DNA of 64,000 bases, from the NCBI GenBank assembly GCA_934045905.1, contig OW203771.1:24188069-24252068 (forward strand), read 5' to 3'. This stretch comes from Leuctra nigra (Eukaryota; Arthropoda; Insecta; Plecoptera; Leuctridae). Positions within the stretch are counted from its first letter, which is position 1. Each line of letters starts with the position of its first letter. Positions 50,994 to 63,416 of this stretch are shown here, one piece after another. The notes under the pieces were generated by a model that was not told the origin of the DNA, searched no databases, and saw only the letters and a program-made list of their open reading frames with translations. A program made the position numbers and the translations under genes.

Positions 50994-51722
50994 TGTTAAA
51001 TAAACGTTTGAATTTACCTGCTGTAAATTTTCTTACATTTAGTGGAAAGTACAAAAAATAAAAATGCATTTGATTATTGAAAGTGTACTTTTTACTCACG
51101 CAATTAGCCAATTACATATAATTTATATAAGTTCATCATCAGTAAATTCTGCAAAGCCCAGTAAGTGTATCTGCACGGAATATATTAAATTAAGTAACAG
51201 CGATGAGAGATAATAGTGATTACAATTATTTTGTTACACACACAAAGGAGTTACACAAAATACACATTTATACGTATAATATTAACTGGGAAATGTACTT
51301 ACTCACCGTGCAATTGAGGGGGCGCGTCAATAAAAAAATCTATCAAAATTAGTTCATGCACGCACAGCTAGCCATGCTTTGTAGTGTATTTACTACAAGT
51401 CCTGGCAGTTGGAGTATGTGTTATTCGTTCCAGAATGATTATAAACCGAAATAAAAGTCTAGTTGTCCCTTAGTTGCAATGTAATAGAAAGGTTTGTCAT
51501 CAAATAGGTAGCTCAGGTTGACAATCCGGATAGGAATAGATTGTTAATCGACACGACACCTCAATTGTGATACACATATACGATATAAAGCAAGGTACAA
51601 TATAATCCGTCGAACAGGTTGCCCAATTCGCCCCCACGCCCCTTTGCGAAACTCTACAAACAACACTTTCACGATAAGAGACTAACATTTGTAGTATACA
51701 TTCAATTGTCAGCAGTCTAGCG
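50994..51722. other. Intergenic, nothing recognised
   Basis: AT-rich sequence without gene-like features or identifiable repeats. Confidence 0.4.
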
Positions 51723-51966
51723 CCTGGGGCTGGATTCACAAAGAAGTATAACTTTATGAACGAAAAAATTAGTATCAATATTAGCAATTACCATGTTTTA
51801 CCGGCATATCTTTATAAATATAATTATTCAGATCACCATTTAAAATGATAAAATACTAAGTGTTAACATGATAATATCATGGTAATAGATAAATTGGTAG
51901 TTTTATTGCTATTGCTTAAAACCTATTGCTTTATTGCTTAAAACCTTTTGTGAATCCAGCCCCTGG
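51723..51966. mobile_element. MITE with 20-bp terminal inverted repeats
   Basis: The left end CCTGGGGCTGGATTCACAAA matches the complement of the right end (CCAGGGGCTGGATTCACAAA), with one mismatch. The element is 244 bp, AT-rich inside and non-coding. Confidence 0.75.
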
Positions 51967-52805
51967 TGTGTGTGGTCAGCGGGGCTTTGAACCAAGAGAA
52001 AGACAGCGCATTTGTGCATGTCGATATACCTAGGTGTTTCATTTTCTATTGGAATTTGAATTGATTTTCTATTTTCTATCGACAACTGATTTTCCAATGT
52101 TTTAATTGTTCTTGAAACGACTTAATTTTTTATGTTCAATTTATGTTCAATTTATGTTCTTATTGCACCCATTTACTTAGAAAGAGTGAGACTGTGAAAA
52201 ATACTATAAAATATTGGGCATTTATAAAGTGACACTGAAGCTTTATTAATCTTGAGTGTAAAATCTTGTGTTCTCTTGTAGCTGGTTCATTACTTGCTCT
52301 GAGCCAGCAGCACCAGATAAGTGGATACCACTCCAGTTATCTAGAAAACAAAAGAAACCTAGGCTATTATTATAAACATCGGATAGGAAGAATAGGGAGT
52401 ATCGGATGTTTCGTCGAGAAACCCCACGTAATATATTGGTGTCTGTGGCCAGGTTGGATATCAAGTTATTGACAAAAAGAAATTTAGTTCCCTTTTCGCC
52501 TATTCATAACGAAGACAACGAGCCAACTTGCAAGTCTGTGGGTGAAAATTGCGGTCTCAACGATATTTTTTTTAATAAAAGGATTAAGAATTTCATCAAA
52601 AAATCTTTCGGGACTAAAATATTGGAAGCGAAAATGGTCAAGTGAGTTATAGAATCACTTATAGAATGAGGAAACTACATTATCTTCCTCTTATGTGCAA
52701 TAGTTTGGCCTTAGTTTGGCCGATTTCGTATTTTATAATATGTTTAGTTACGTGGTACCACTCGAATACATTATAATAAGAGATTTAATCAATGTTTTTA
52801 CGTAC

Positions 52806-52895
52806 GGAGAGGATAAGATTCAAATCGAGGTTGAAAAATCCAGCTGCAGAAATTTGTATTGTTCGGTGGTTGACTTGTACGGCGAAAACCAGCTT
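52806..52895 (-). CDS. Gr gene B exon 3
   Basis: The acceptor ttacacattcacag precedes KLVFAVQVN...ISAAGFFNLDLNLILS and donor GTACGT. GFFxLDxxLxxS is the best-conserved Gr block before TM7. Confidence 0.85.
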
Positions 52896-55800
52896 CTGTG
52901 AATGTGTAAGAAACAAATGCGATTAAAACTATGTTAGCTGAAGATCTCTGCAAATCTATTGTCCTTCTGATAAAGACGCAACGACTGAACTTTTGTATAT
53001 TCCAAGATAAACGTGAAAAACCTGCTCTGAGTTTATTCAGTAGATACTAAGTGAAAATGATACCCCATAAAAATTATCATTGTAAAAAAGGCATCCAAAT
53101 CTCGTTCAACAAAAAATATATATCTATACCTAAAGTAGAATGTCTGAATACAATATGTCTGTCTATATGTTCTTCATATACTCATGAAACAATACCTCTC
53201 TTCTTTTCATACATTATTATTATAAACGAAGAATATTGAATTTGTCTTGACATGTTTAATTGTTATTGTTTAATTTATAATTATTGCATCTAGTGGAGCG
53301 GTCGCTCCACGCCAGCCAAGTCGTACGGCGCGCACACTCTCATATAAAGGCTGGAGCAAACCCACTTTTACTGTAAGCATCAAAGTGGCATTATCGGCCT
53401 ACTGGATCATAAAATTGGGAAATCTCACATTGTTGCGAAATATCTTAATTTTGAGCTATGGCCCACCCCACCACATATACCAAATTTGGGAACAAAAGGT
53501 TAAGCCCTTTGCGAGCTAGAGGGCCGTGAAAATCGTGTTTTAGGGCGGTTTTCATAATCAGTAATAATCTCTGTAGTATGAAATATGATTTTTACTGACC
53601 GAACTTACCGATTTTTGTAACTAACGCAGCTTATATTGGAACACAGCCGCTGCACTGTGAACTGCCTCGATAGCTCAGCTGGTAGAGCATCTGACTGGAT
53701 ATCGGAAGGTCGTGGGTTCGAGTCCCACTCGAGGAAAATCTTTTCACATTGCAGTTGGTATTTATTAACATTCACCTAACTGAGGGATTCAGTAAAAATC
53801 ATATTTCATACATATGCGCACTCATCTGCTTATGAGAATACCAAGTCGAATGAAGTTAGTCAGTTGTCAAACGTGGATGAAATTCACGGTCTTCTGACCC
53901 TATCTTCAAAATCGGTAAGTTGCTAACGCAGCTTATATTGGAACACAGCCGCTGCACTGTGAACTGCCTCGATAGCTCAGCTGGTAGAGCATCTGACTGG
54001 ATATCGGAAGGTCGTGGGTTCGAGTCCCACTCGAGGAAAATCTTTTCACATTGCAGATGGTATTTATTAAATCTCTGTAGTAGTCTAGGCTGGAGCTAGA
54101 ATCCGGTAAATAGGCCACAGCCTAAACGGCTGAACCAATTGATCTCAAATTTTTACCACGTGTGCACTTTTGGCGTCTGATTTGCCCTCCCACCTTTGAC
54201 TTTTTTTGTGCCGCCATTTTGAAACCGGAAGTGACATCATATCTCGACAACGGCTAATCCGATTGAAACAAAAATAGCGCCAAACGATTCGGATGGTCAA
54301 CTATATGGATAATCAATAGCAACAGACTAAAATTTATGTTAACGAAACCGGAAATGACGTCATGAAATTTGAAATATATCGATTGGCATTTCGGCAACAA
54401 ATTTGATCCGATTATTTTGATATTTATGTAACGTATGTACTGTTGATATCTGATTTGACTTGTAATAAAACCAACCGGAAGCCGCCATTTTGAACCCGGA
54501 AGTGACATCATATCTCAATAACGGCTAAATAGATTTGAACAAAACCAGCGATAAACAATTTAGACGGTCAACTTCATGTATTATCATCAATAATATTTGC
54601 AGTTCCCCATACCGAAACCGGAAATGACGTCACATATTTAAAAATCTCACAAATTTACATTTTGATGCAATACATATACTATTTGAGGCAGATTATAATA
54701 AAATTTAATCATTTAAATTATAATTCAAGGGGTCAGTGATTTCAGCAGCCATTTTGAAACAGGAAGTAACGTCATATCTCGAAAACTGGTTGACATCGGT
54801 ATGAAACTAGGGCCAAACGATTCGGAATGCCATCTCTTTGGAATAGGAACAGTCAAACAAGAATTTTCCTATTTATGAGACCGGAAATTATGTCATTCAA
54901 TTTTATTATTATTCAAATCCCCTCCTATACAATAAATACATATTCAGAAAGATAAAATTGATACACATCATTTATAGTTATAAATTCTATGTGGCAGTGC
55001 AGAAAGTTCAGCAGCCATTTTGTAAACCGAAGTGTTGCCATATCTCGGAACTTGGTTGACCGATTGGAATGAAACCTTTGCTATTCTTCATGAAAATAGC
55101 TAAATTGTTAAGGGTGATTTTTTTAAAGGATTTAGTAATTGTTCATTCGATTTTCACAAGTTGTAAGAATAAGCTAAAAAAGGAAGTGATTTCAAAAAAT
55201 GAGCCATTAAATGAGCCAAGTCAAAACTTTATTTGAAAATCAAAAAATACTTGGCGCATCGTTTTTTAAGGGCATTATAGGTATACTATGTTTATGTATA
55301 TTTGATGTTTATTTTATAATTGGCCTATACTTCCAAGCTATTTATATACACGATGCGCCAAGTATTTTTTGATTTTCAAATAAAGTTTTGACTTGGCTAA
55401 TTTTTTGATATCACTACCTTTCAGTGCAGGATTTTTAGATTTCATATTATTTTTTTTTAGTTAAAGATACTTGGCTGGTATTTTTACACGAAGTGATGGG
55501 GATATACTTTACTAAAATCAAAATACAATTTCCTTTTTACTCAAAATTCACAACCTTCTTCTCTGACAACAATGAACATCACTAAAACATAGAGCGTGTA
55601 CCGAAAAGCCACTAGTTGAACCTACTATTTTTTCAACAATAGAAACAGAAACAATAATACTTTTCACTGCCTCCTTGAAACTGACTCTTCCAAACAAGAA
55701 CTAAACAAGTCACCATGGGGCTGTACTGTCTCACTCATACACCCCTTGACCAAACTAATTAAATTTGGTATAGAGTTTCTATGGAGTGCTGCGCACATCG

Positions 55801-56824
55801 TAGGGTACTGACCCCATTTCGCAAACCACCACAAATTGAAAAATCCACCCTTAAAAGAAAATTAAGTGCACTATTCTGCCTTGCATAGACGAGTGCGTGA
55901 AAGTTATCAAAACTGCTGATGCTAAAAATTGAGGCTCAGTCACGTATGACATTTGACTCGACTCGGGTAGACAAGTCATGTACACACATTACAAGAATTG
56001 ACCAATGTAGGTGGGCGTTGCCTTTTGAAAGACAAAAGTATTACCATGGCAACTCCAGAATTCTTAGAAAATAACAATTTTTCATTCAAACAAATGAAAT
56101 TCAGAAAAATCAAAGAAATAGCTAACAGGTGTTAATCTAGTTTAATTTATCACTTGAAATAGTACAATCAATATATTTAAACTCATATAAATCATGTTTG
56201 ATGATATGCTGGACAATTTTTACGGATGCTACAACGAAACAAATTATATTTTGCCAGGTATGTTGCCAAAGCGTTTTACTTTTTAATGGCGTCTGTCACT
56301 GGATAGTTTCGTCAACTTTAAAAGGCCCTTCCTCTCTTATGAGAAGTTAATTAAGACTGAACAATATTCAAGTAGATAGCTTAAAGCAATACTATTATTA
56401 ACGGCAATTTGTTGATTGTAAAACTGTTAAATTCTGTACGAATTCAACATTATTCTAATAATATCATGTGTTCAATTTGTTGTGTATACAAGCTCTTTGG
56501 TTGTGACCAAACATTGACTTTTGTTTTATGACGTCGTAGTTTGGTCAGATCTACATTGGTCAATTACTTTACGTGAACACAATTTCTTTGAAGTAATTTG
56601 GGTTGCATATCTCACAGGCGTAGTATTTTACCTTATAAAAACACTCCGTGTAAAAATACCATCCAAGTCTTTTCAACTAAAAAAAATATAAGAAATCTTA
56701 AAATTCAGCACTGAAAAGTAGTGATATCAAAAAATGGGCCAAGTCAAAACTAATTTTAAAAACCAAAATATACTTGGCGCATCGTTTGGCTTTGTTGAAA
56801 ACAAAATATCCTAGTCCACACTGT

Positions 56825-56876
<52 letters not shown>

Positions 56877-59426
56877 AAAAATCTTTTTATACTGTAACCT
56901 GAGGATGGCTAGTGTTATCTAGCTGAAACGTTGTTTGAAATAAAATAATTAAAACACGATGCATAACCCAGAAGAATTATTCACATTAAATAATTACGCA
57001 CGTGAAAACATTAAAACAAATGTAATATATATATATATATATATATATATGTATTCTTTGATGCTTTCGAAACCGCTCATTATAATAATCAATATTTTTC
57101 GGTAATGCTTCGTTTATTCCACAGTTAAATATACAACGTTTTACACCTTGATTTATACCTGTTGATTTTCAGAGGTCAGTGTTTCTTGTATCCAAAAGGC
57201 TGTGGCCGTTTGGTTTCAAGTTAATTTTGTTTCAAATGTCACTTTTCCTGACTTTTCATCCTGAATTTCATCATTTTATATGATCTATTGCTGTGTTTTT
57301 TAGTTTAATAATTTGTAATATACCTGAAGAAGCCAGGCAGGAGCCTGGCGAAACGTTGTATATTTAACTGTGGAATAAACGAAGCATTACCGAAAAATAT
57401 TGATTATTATATATATATGTGTGAAACATGATTCTTGCTGATAACTTCAGGGGGCTTATTCTCGAAAAAGTTATCACGTCATAAGTTATGAATCATAAAA
57501 AACTCACAATATTAACATGGTGAGAGAAAGGACAAACCTCCTTATGAATCATAACTTGGGAGTTATGACGTGATAACATTTTCGAGAATAAACCCCCAGA
57601 TAGCTTGACATGAATAATCATCAACAAATTGAAAAATTTACCTCCTCTGAGATTCTAGCCCAGATACCCTGAATTATGTGCTTTATTGAAGCACTCATGC
57701 ATTTATTCCTGAAAAAAGTGATAGTAAGTATAGGTATAAGAAAAAAATAAGGAGAAAATCGTTATCAGAAAATAGAATCTAAGCCTGCTGAAGCCTGGAT
57801 TCCTAATAGTTGATAGCAATTTTCTCGCTGGTTTCTTCTCACCACCCTCACTTATTTCAGGAAGGGCTCCAGAACAAAGACCCTGAATAATACAAAATAG
57901 AGTACCTCCACTTTTGCTGAATATGTCGCAGTGGTTTTAAATCTGTTGAACATGTGTCGGCCAGTCTTGATGGACTGCAAATTGACAGTGATTAGACATT
58001 TGGCTTGTTCACGCAAAACTATTGTAGATGTCGTTGCTGTTCCAAAAGTTTTAAGAGCCAATCAAAATGCAGAGAAGGGTAATCTACCCTATATATTTTT
58101 CATATTTATTTCTATTTTATATTTATTTTGAATAACCTTAAAAAACTCAATTAGGTATTCTTCATTACCATATATTATAATTATTATGTGAGGGGAGAGG
58201 GCTGCACAAAAGACATGGGTCCGGATTAGCAGTACAATGTAATGAATTATAATCATTTCTAACCACAACGCAAAATGCAAAATAAAACATTAAAACTCCT
58301 TACTAATTTGACGTCTATTATGATATTTTTGATAACAAATACGTGATTAATTGGATTCAACCATTATCAAATTAAAAAAATTAAATAATTAAAAATACTC
58401 CGATTAGCCACGATATGTCCGTTGTCCTGTTATGGCTACAGAAGCTACCAAAAATATAATATTTGGAAAACGTTCTTGGCTTACCTCATCGGTCAGTGAC
58501 TGACAAGCCAAGCAGATCAAGAGCATGGAGATGGAGAACCAAAGAGCATAAAACAATTCAATTATAAGTGTATTAATATAATAGGCTGATAAATACCAGT
58601 ATGCCGACCACGTAAAAAACAGAATTTCCAGACTGTATGTAGCAGTGAATTGGAGAAGAGACAGGGACAAGAAGTATTTTAGATGATCGGAGGCATCGAA
58701 GATAGCCGAGTAAATTGACTCGTATTCTCGCGACAAAGATTCAACCACAAACGATTGATTTTGTTCCTTAAGATGATCATTGAGAAGACGTAGACGTTGG
58801 GTGACACTGTAGACCGCAGCAAGGACGAAACAAAGGTAGGCAGTATTGGCTAGACGAGGGACAGTAAGGCAAATGTAGGTTGTGAGGGAATTGTAATCCT
58901 TTGGCTGATTTGGGGCGTAGTTATCGAAGATAATGATCGATAGAATGATACCGAATAGTACAAAGAGTGTGAGGGTGACATTTCGGCTATTCTTCCCATG
59001 CGGTACTTTGATGCCCAAACGACTCAAAGACAAATCAATTCCGTACAGTTCTTCAAAGAAAGATATCATCTTACTTTGCCGTTGTCCTTGCAGACTCAAT
59101 ACAACTGGAATTGAAATTCCAAGTGATAGACGTAATAAAATTAAGCCAGCAACATGTATGGAAAAGTATTGAAATTCCCTCGATTTGAAATAATTCCAAA
59201 CAGTCATGGACCACAACAATGCATAGAGAATTGCGATAGCCGCGCTGTTGACGGCTCCGACACGAGACACCTGGAACTGGACGCGTCTGCCGGTGTTGGT
59301 CGCCGTCATGCTGAAGAGTCCCAACATCTTCATCACGTAGAACAACGGCAGCGCGCTGGCGGACACGTCTTTGTGTCGGAACATCGCCAGGAAGCCGGGT
59401 TGCTCGTCTCTGACGCGGTCGTTCAT
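52806..59426 (-). CDS. Gustatory receptor gene B (three exons seen, last exon missing)
   Basis: Exons are 59426-58485 (314 codons), 57974-57906 (23) and 52895-52806 (30), with lengths and phases identical to gene A. The protein has the same seven-helix layout. The amino-terminal 60 residues and the block LQGQRQ...GIKVPHGKN...RNVTLT are nearly the same, while TM1-TM2 and TM3-TM6 are diverged. Exon 3 (FAVQVN, ISAAGFFNLDLNLILS) ends at donor GTACGT. No TY-motif exon was found between 52805 and gene A. It may have been lost, may be unrecognised, or gene B may splice to the exon at 43161-43114. The first frame-compatible ATG is MNDR at 59426; the frame is open further upstream without an ATG. Confidence 0.8.
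53664..53736 (+). tRNA. tRNA-like sequence, copy 1 (probably SINE-derived)
   Basis: It folds as a cloverleaf: D stem GCTC/GAGC, anticodon stem TCTGA/TCGGA, loop CTGGATA, T stem GTGGG/CCCAC, and a 6-bp acceptor stem with a mismatched first pair. Box A TAGCTCAGCTGG and box B GGTTCGAGTCC are perfect. The loop would give anticodon GGA (Ser), but the variable arm is short, unlike tRNA-Ser. A tRNA-derived retroposon is more likely than a functional gene. Confidence 0.5.
53966..54038 (+). tRNA. tRNA-like sequence, copy 2 (probably SINE-derived)
   Basis: It is identical to copy 1 over the tRNA-like part and shares the flanks gaactgcctcgatagctc and aaaatcttttcacattgcag. It sits inside the same target-duplicated insertion. 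Confidence 0.5.
55764..55990. mobile_element. Fragment related to the 48248 Helitron
   Basis: Blocks catcgtagggtactgacccc, tttcgcaaaccacc and agacgagtgcg match 48430-48560. Confidence 0.45.
56630..56780. mobile_element. CGATGCGC family terminal fragment
   Basis: It runs aaaacactccgtgtaaaaat ... acttggcgcatcgtttggc, one arm of the palindromic module found at 9665. Confidence 0.5.
56829..56873. repeat. (AT)n microsatellite
   Basis: An uninterrupted AT run of about 45 bp. Shorter runs at 57028-57050 and 57408-57418 flank the neighbouring element. Confidence 0.95.
56899..56929 (+). ncRNA. Hammerhead-like core 1 (tentative)
   Basis: CTGAGGA, a stem GGCTAG/CTAGCT and GAAAC are arranged as in a hammerhead ribozyme core (CUGANGA-stem II-GAAA). 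One extra base separates CTGAGGA from the stem, so self-cleavage is doubtful. An AATAAA follows shortly after. Confidence 0.35.
57082..57410. mobile_element. Penelope-like or MITE-type element with 61-bp inverted ends
   Basis: The arms 57082-57142 and 57350-57410 are near-perfect complements (aatatttttcggtaatgctt). The element is bounded by AT microsatellite. The right arm follows a hammerhead-like segment, a layout known from Penelope-like element ends, hence the tentative class. Confidence 0.5.
57324..57354 (+). ncRNA. Hammerhead-like core 2 (tentative)
   Basis: CTGAAGA, one A, a perfect 7-bp stem GCCAGGC/GCCTGGC with loop AGGA, then GAAAC. This matches the hammerhead core apart from the extra A. 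It may be a degenerate ribozyme of a Penelope-like element. Confidence 0.4.
57450..57597. mobile_element. MITE with ~35-bp terminal inverted repeats
   Basis: The ends GGGGGCTTATTCTCGAAAAA and ...TTTTCGAGAATAAACCCCC are complementary over about 35 bases, including gttatcacgtcataa. The element is 148 bp. It lies in Gr gene B intron 1 or 2 territory, just left of exon 2. Confidence 0.7.
57906..57974 (-). CDS. Gr gene B exon 2
   Basis: The acceptor tcaatttgcag precedes 23 codons starting SIKTGRHMFNRFK and ending AKVE, then donor GTACTC. It aligns end to end with gene A exon 2. Confidence 0.78.
58485..59426 (-). CDS. Gr gene B exon 1
   Basis: It encodes 314 residues with six hydrophobic segments and ends CLACQSLTDE at donor GTAAGC. 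It is the same length as gene A exon 1 to the codon. Confidence 0.88.
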
Positions 59427-59518
59427 TCCACTCACAGGTCGAGTGGAGTGGTTTGACTTGCGCCAAACCTTCCACAACGACGAATTTTCTCGTGTATTTC
59501 ATTACAGCAGTCTGCCCT

Positions 59519-59570
59519 GTTGCTACCAACAATGACACAATTGGTTGCCACCAACAATGACTCAATGTTT
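59519..59570 (-). promoter_or_regulatory. Conserved upstream motif of Gr gene B
   Basis: It holds the tandem gttgctaccaacaatgac / gttgccaccaacaatgac pair, about 95-145 bases before the ATG and homologous to the gene A upstream block. Confidence 0.45.
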
Positions 59571-60444
59571 GACATTAGTTCTATATACGATGTAACTTTT
59601 GGTTGCTATCAACAAATTATTGCAATTTCAATTGCAATACTTTGATGAGCTTATAAATACTTTCACCCAGTTTCGCTAACTCTCGGCTGAATTGGAGCAA
59701 TTTGAGGGCAAATATTGTTTCATAAGTGGATGTAACTCGCTGATTGGATGTTCACATGAGTAGTTTGATCAGAGCTTTGCTTCGTGCCTTGTTAAATAGA
59801 TGTCGGTTTATATATAACAAAATCCGATCAAAAGTATAAAATTTTGGATTTGTACGATTGGAGAACTCGTCAACTAATTGACCTCTTATTTTTCAAGTGT
59901 GTTGTTCAAGTTAAAATTTAAACGGCACTTATTGACACAAAAACAGTTGCACATTTTTCACAATAAATCAACTAGTTATTACCAATTAACGAAGCAACAA
60001 ATTAAAAGTATCGAGTGCCCTAAGTTTGCCTTTATCGTCTGCAATCGTATCCAAAGAAGAACCCGCAAAAAGCAGCAAATTGCTCGCGCTTGCGCAGCAC
60101 CTTAATATTCCCATTAATCCGATTAATATTTCATATGTTCTGAGGTCTTTATGCACTAGCACAACCACACAGCAATCGTTTCATATATAAATGCAATTGT
60201 AATATTAAATGAAGCCGCAAAAACACAACACGTTAAAAGTAACGAAATGTGTTTCCCCAACCCACGGACATTTATCGACGTAGGCCGTAAATTTTACCCA
60301 TAGTTTAATAAAACACTGATTGGAAACTAGAGATAGAAAATAATGATTGAGATAATTTTTTGGTAATCAAGAATGAAACACTTTCATAATGTTTTGGATT
60401 TTGTCCTGGGCAAAGTAGTTATTTGTTAATGTAAGGTATTTGTT

Positions 60445-62475
60445 ATCCCAGAAAAAAACACTCCGTGTAAAAAAGGCAGCCAAGTCTCTTTACTTTAAAA
60501 AAATTCAACACCGAAAAGGAGTGATATCAAAAAAGAAGCAAAGTCAATGACATTTCCAAATATTTAATCGTATCTTTGAAATAAAAGTATAAACACCGAA
60601 AAATACTTTACAAAAGGACTTGGCGCATCGTTTTTTTAAAGACATCATTCTATCCTATAAGTGGAAAGAAATTTACAATTAGGTACATTTTCCTCTTTTT
60701 TTTAGAGCCAGTATCTATGAATCAAGCTACTTTTAGTAATGGCTATTTTATAGTTTTGTCAATGGCGATAGAAGAAAGATTTCATGTTGTAATAGATAAG
60801 TAATGTAAGGGTGGAAGAATTAAATAACAATTGGAAGTGGGCTCATTTATATTTTTATAGCACTGTTAATATGGTGATATTAGAAGGGTATGTTTTCATA
60901 ATTTGATCTTGATTGAGGGAAATCATGAAACGTTGTAAAATAATTACTAACTATCTATGGAACACTATTATATATTTTTGAAGTGTCAAGTGTATAAAGT
61001 TAAAAAATTTAAAGAAATTCCATGTGCCGTCTCTGTGTACTTTGTGAAATGTATTGTTATAAAATGCGGATTAATAGAAATGTATTTCATGATGCGAAGG
61101 TATAACGCATGAGACTTAATTATGTTGACCACGAAACAATATTACGAAGATAACTATTGTGTATTTATAGAAAACATAGGCAACAAGTTTCATAGCGTAT
61201 ATATTCAAATAGAAAATATTTTACAGTAGGTATGTATAATATGTAATTGAAAGATGTGTCCCTATTATTCTAAAAATTCTAAATGACGGTTGTATATAAA
61301 TGGCATATGCTTATGAATAGAAAAATGTCTTTAAAAAAACGATGCGCCAAGTCCTTTTGTAAAGTATTTCTCGGTGTTTATACTTTTATTTCAAAGATAC
61401 GATTAAATATTTGGAAATGTCATTGACTTGGCTTCTTTTTTGATATCACTCCTTTTCGGTGTTGAATTTTTTTAAAGTAAAGAGACTTGGCTGCCTTTTT
61501 TACACGGAGTGTTTTTTTCTGGGATATCACTTCTTTTGTTAGTTTATTCATACAGCTTGTAGCACATGTCCTACCAAGGACTAATTTCTTTAAAAAAATA
61601 CGCCTCAACCGATTTGGTTAGTAAGAAAAGTTGCATTTGGTACAAGCTTAAAATGATTATCCAAGAAGAATAGTCTAAGTTTCGTTACAATCTGTCCAGA
61701 CGTTTTCGATATCTGACTTCACTTCCAGTTTAAAAAATGGCGCTCAATAATACTGCCGCCTTGAATTCATAAAAGTGCAACATAATTGCATAATTAAGCT
61801 GCAATCTCGGCAGTTGTTTTCGAAATATGACGTCACTTCCGGTTTTGAAATAGCGGCCGAAAATAATGTCATCTTGAATCCATAAATATAAGGGCTATAT
61901 AATTACATAATTTAGTTGCAATCGGTACATCTGTTTTCTATAAATGACGTCACTTCCTGTTTTAAATATGGCGGCCAGAAATAATGTTGTCTTGAATTCA
62001 TAATTATAAGTCCAACATAATTAGATAATTTAGTTGCAATCGGTACAGCCGTTTTCGACATATGACGTCACTTTCGGTTTTAACAATGGCGGTCGAAAAT
62101 AATGTCGTCTTTAATTCAAAAATATAAGTCCTACATAATTACATAATTTAGTTGCAATCGGTACATCCGTTTTTGATATATGACGTCACTTCCGGTTTAA
62201 ACAATGGCGGCCAAAAATAATGTCGTCTTGAATTCATAATTATTAGTCCTACACAATTCCAAAATTTGGTTACAATCGATACAGCCGTTTTCGATATATG
62301 ACGTCACTTCCGGTTTTTGCAAATGGCGGCCGAGTACACCGCAATCTTGAATTTATAATTATTCACAATGTATGTTTCTAAATATCTATTTAAAAGTATA
62401 GATTGGGGAATTTAGTGTCATTTAGCATATTAATGGCGTCATTTAGCATATTTATGACGTCATTTCCGGTATAGG
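60445..62475 (-). mobile_element. CTCCAC/CGATGCGC family copy, inverted and 5'-truncated
   Basis: The TIR-like module 60447-61526 (arms of ~205 bp) is an uninterrupted version of 9665-11452. The segment 61526-61700 equals the complement of 9490-9664. The array 61700-62470 carries complements of ccggaagtgacgtcatat. It is cut at 62476 by another cccagaaaaaacactccg end. Confidence 0.6.
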
Positions 62476-62477
62476 TA

Positions 62478-63416
62478 ATCCCAGAAAAAACACTCCGTGT
62501 AAAAATACCAGCCAAGTCTCTTTAACTATAAAAAAAAAATAGAAGAAATCTAAAAATTCAGCACTGAAAAGGAGTGATATCAAAAAAGGAGCCAAGTCAA
62601 CGAATTTTCCAAATTTTAATCGTACCATTGAAATAAAAATATCAACCCCCGAGAAATACTTAAAAAAAGGACTTGGCGCATCGTTTTTTTAAAGACACTT
62701 TTCTATCCTAAAAGTATAGGAAGAACTCTACAAGTATATTTTCCTGAGTATATCACATTCATTATCGACGAATCATACTACGTTTTAATATAACTAGTAC
62801 TCTTACCTACTGGCAGTTTTGGTATTTTGTCAATATTCAGAGGAAATAAACGGATAAACGAATAACGAATAAACGGAAGCGGCCTAGTCTATTCGTTATT
62901 GCCACTATTTCTAGGGTCATATTAATCAATCATACTTCTCAATATCGTGACTGAGGGAAATAGCGAAAGCGCTCATTACAAGAAGGCCGTCAATGAGATT
63001 TGTATAAGTGACTAGTGCACTGAGCCATGCTGCTCAAATAATTACTGACTAGATTTTTATCTAAAGTAATACGTTATGTAATTTATGAATTTTTTTGGTA
63101 TAAAATGTTAATTAATAGCAATTAATTACACGGCGAGAAGGTTCAAAGTATAATGCTGTAGTAGGTATGTTGATGTACCCACAAAACTATAGGTACCTAC
63201 CAATCACAAACACAACTGTTCTGTATTTATTGCTTGTAAGACAATGCTATGTTTCTTTGCGTACTTATATTTAAATTTAAAATATTTTACAGAATGTTCA
63301 ATATTTAATTTGAAAGTTTTGTCCCAATTTTTCTAGGCATTTCTGAACTACGTAGTATGTGAGTGGCATAAGCTTAAGAATAGAAAAATGTCTTTAAAAA
63401 AACGATGCGCCAAGTC
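62478..63416. mobile_element. Third CGATGCGC module, cut by the N gap
   Basis: The left arm is 62478-62710. The right arm begins at 63388 (tctttaaaaaaacgatgcgc) and runs into Ns. Confidence 0.55.

Larger units (their letters stand above)
53579..54069 (+). mobile_element. 491-bp retroposon-like insertion with two tRNA-like units
   Basis: A 13-bp target duplication aatctctgtagta flanks it (53566-53578 and 54070-54082), a length typical of L1-type target-primed insertion. It holds two copies, 302 bases apart, of a segment from 'cgcagcttatattgg' through a tRNA-like region to 'cacattgcag'. An inverted pair (tgaaatatgatttttactga at 53579 and its complement ending near 53809) lies around the first copy. 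Confidence 0.65.
53291..55505 (+). mobile_element. CTCCAC-hairpin family copy with SINE-like insertion
   Basis: It starts ctagtggagcggtcgctcc, an 18-bp near-perfect hairpin. It continues through ETS/CRE-like repeats (54210-54900) and ends with a palindromic module around acttggcgcatcg / cgatgcgccaagt (55186-55505). A 491-bp insertion at 53579-54069 interrupts it. It lies in Gr gene B intron 2. Confidence 0.55.

Noticed and set aside
52266..52901. Plus-strand ORFs of 61-79 codons
   Set aside because: The coding signal at 52806-52895 is on the minus strand (Gr exon 3); the rest lacks family features.
53664..54038. Functional tRNA-Ser(GGA) genes
   Set aside because: The short variable arm and imperfect acceptor stem do not fit tRNA-Ser; the retroposon context favours a SINE.
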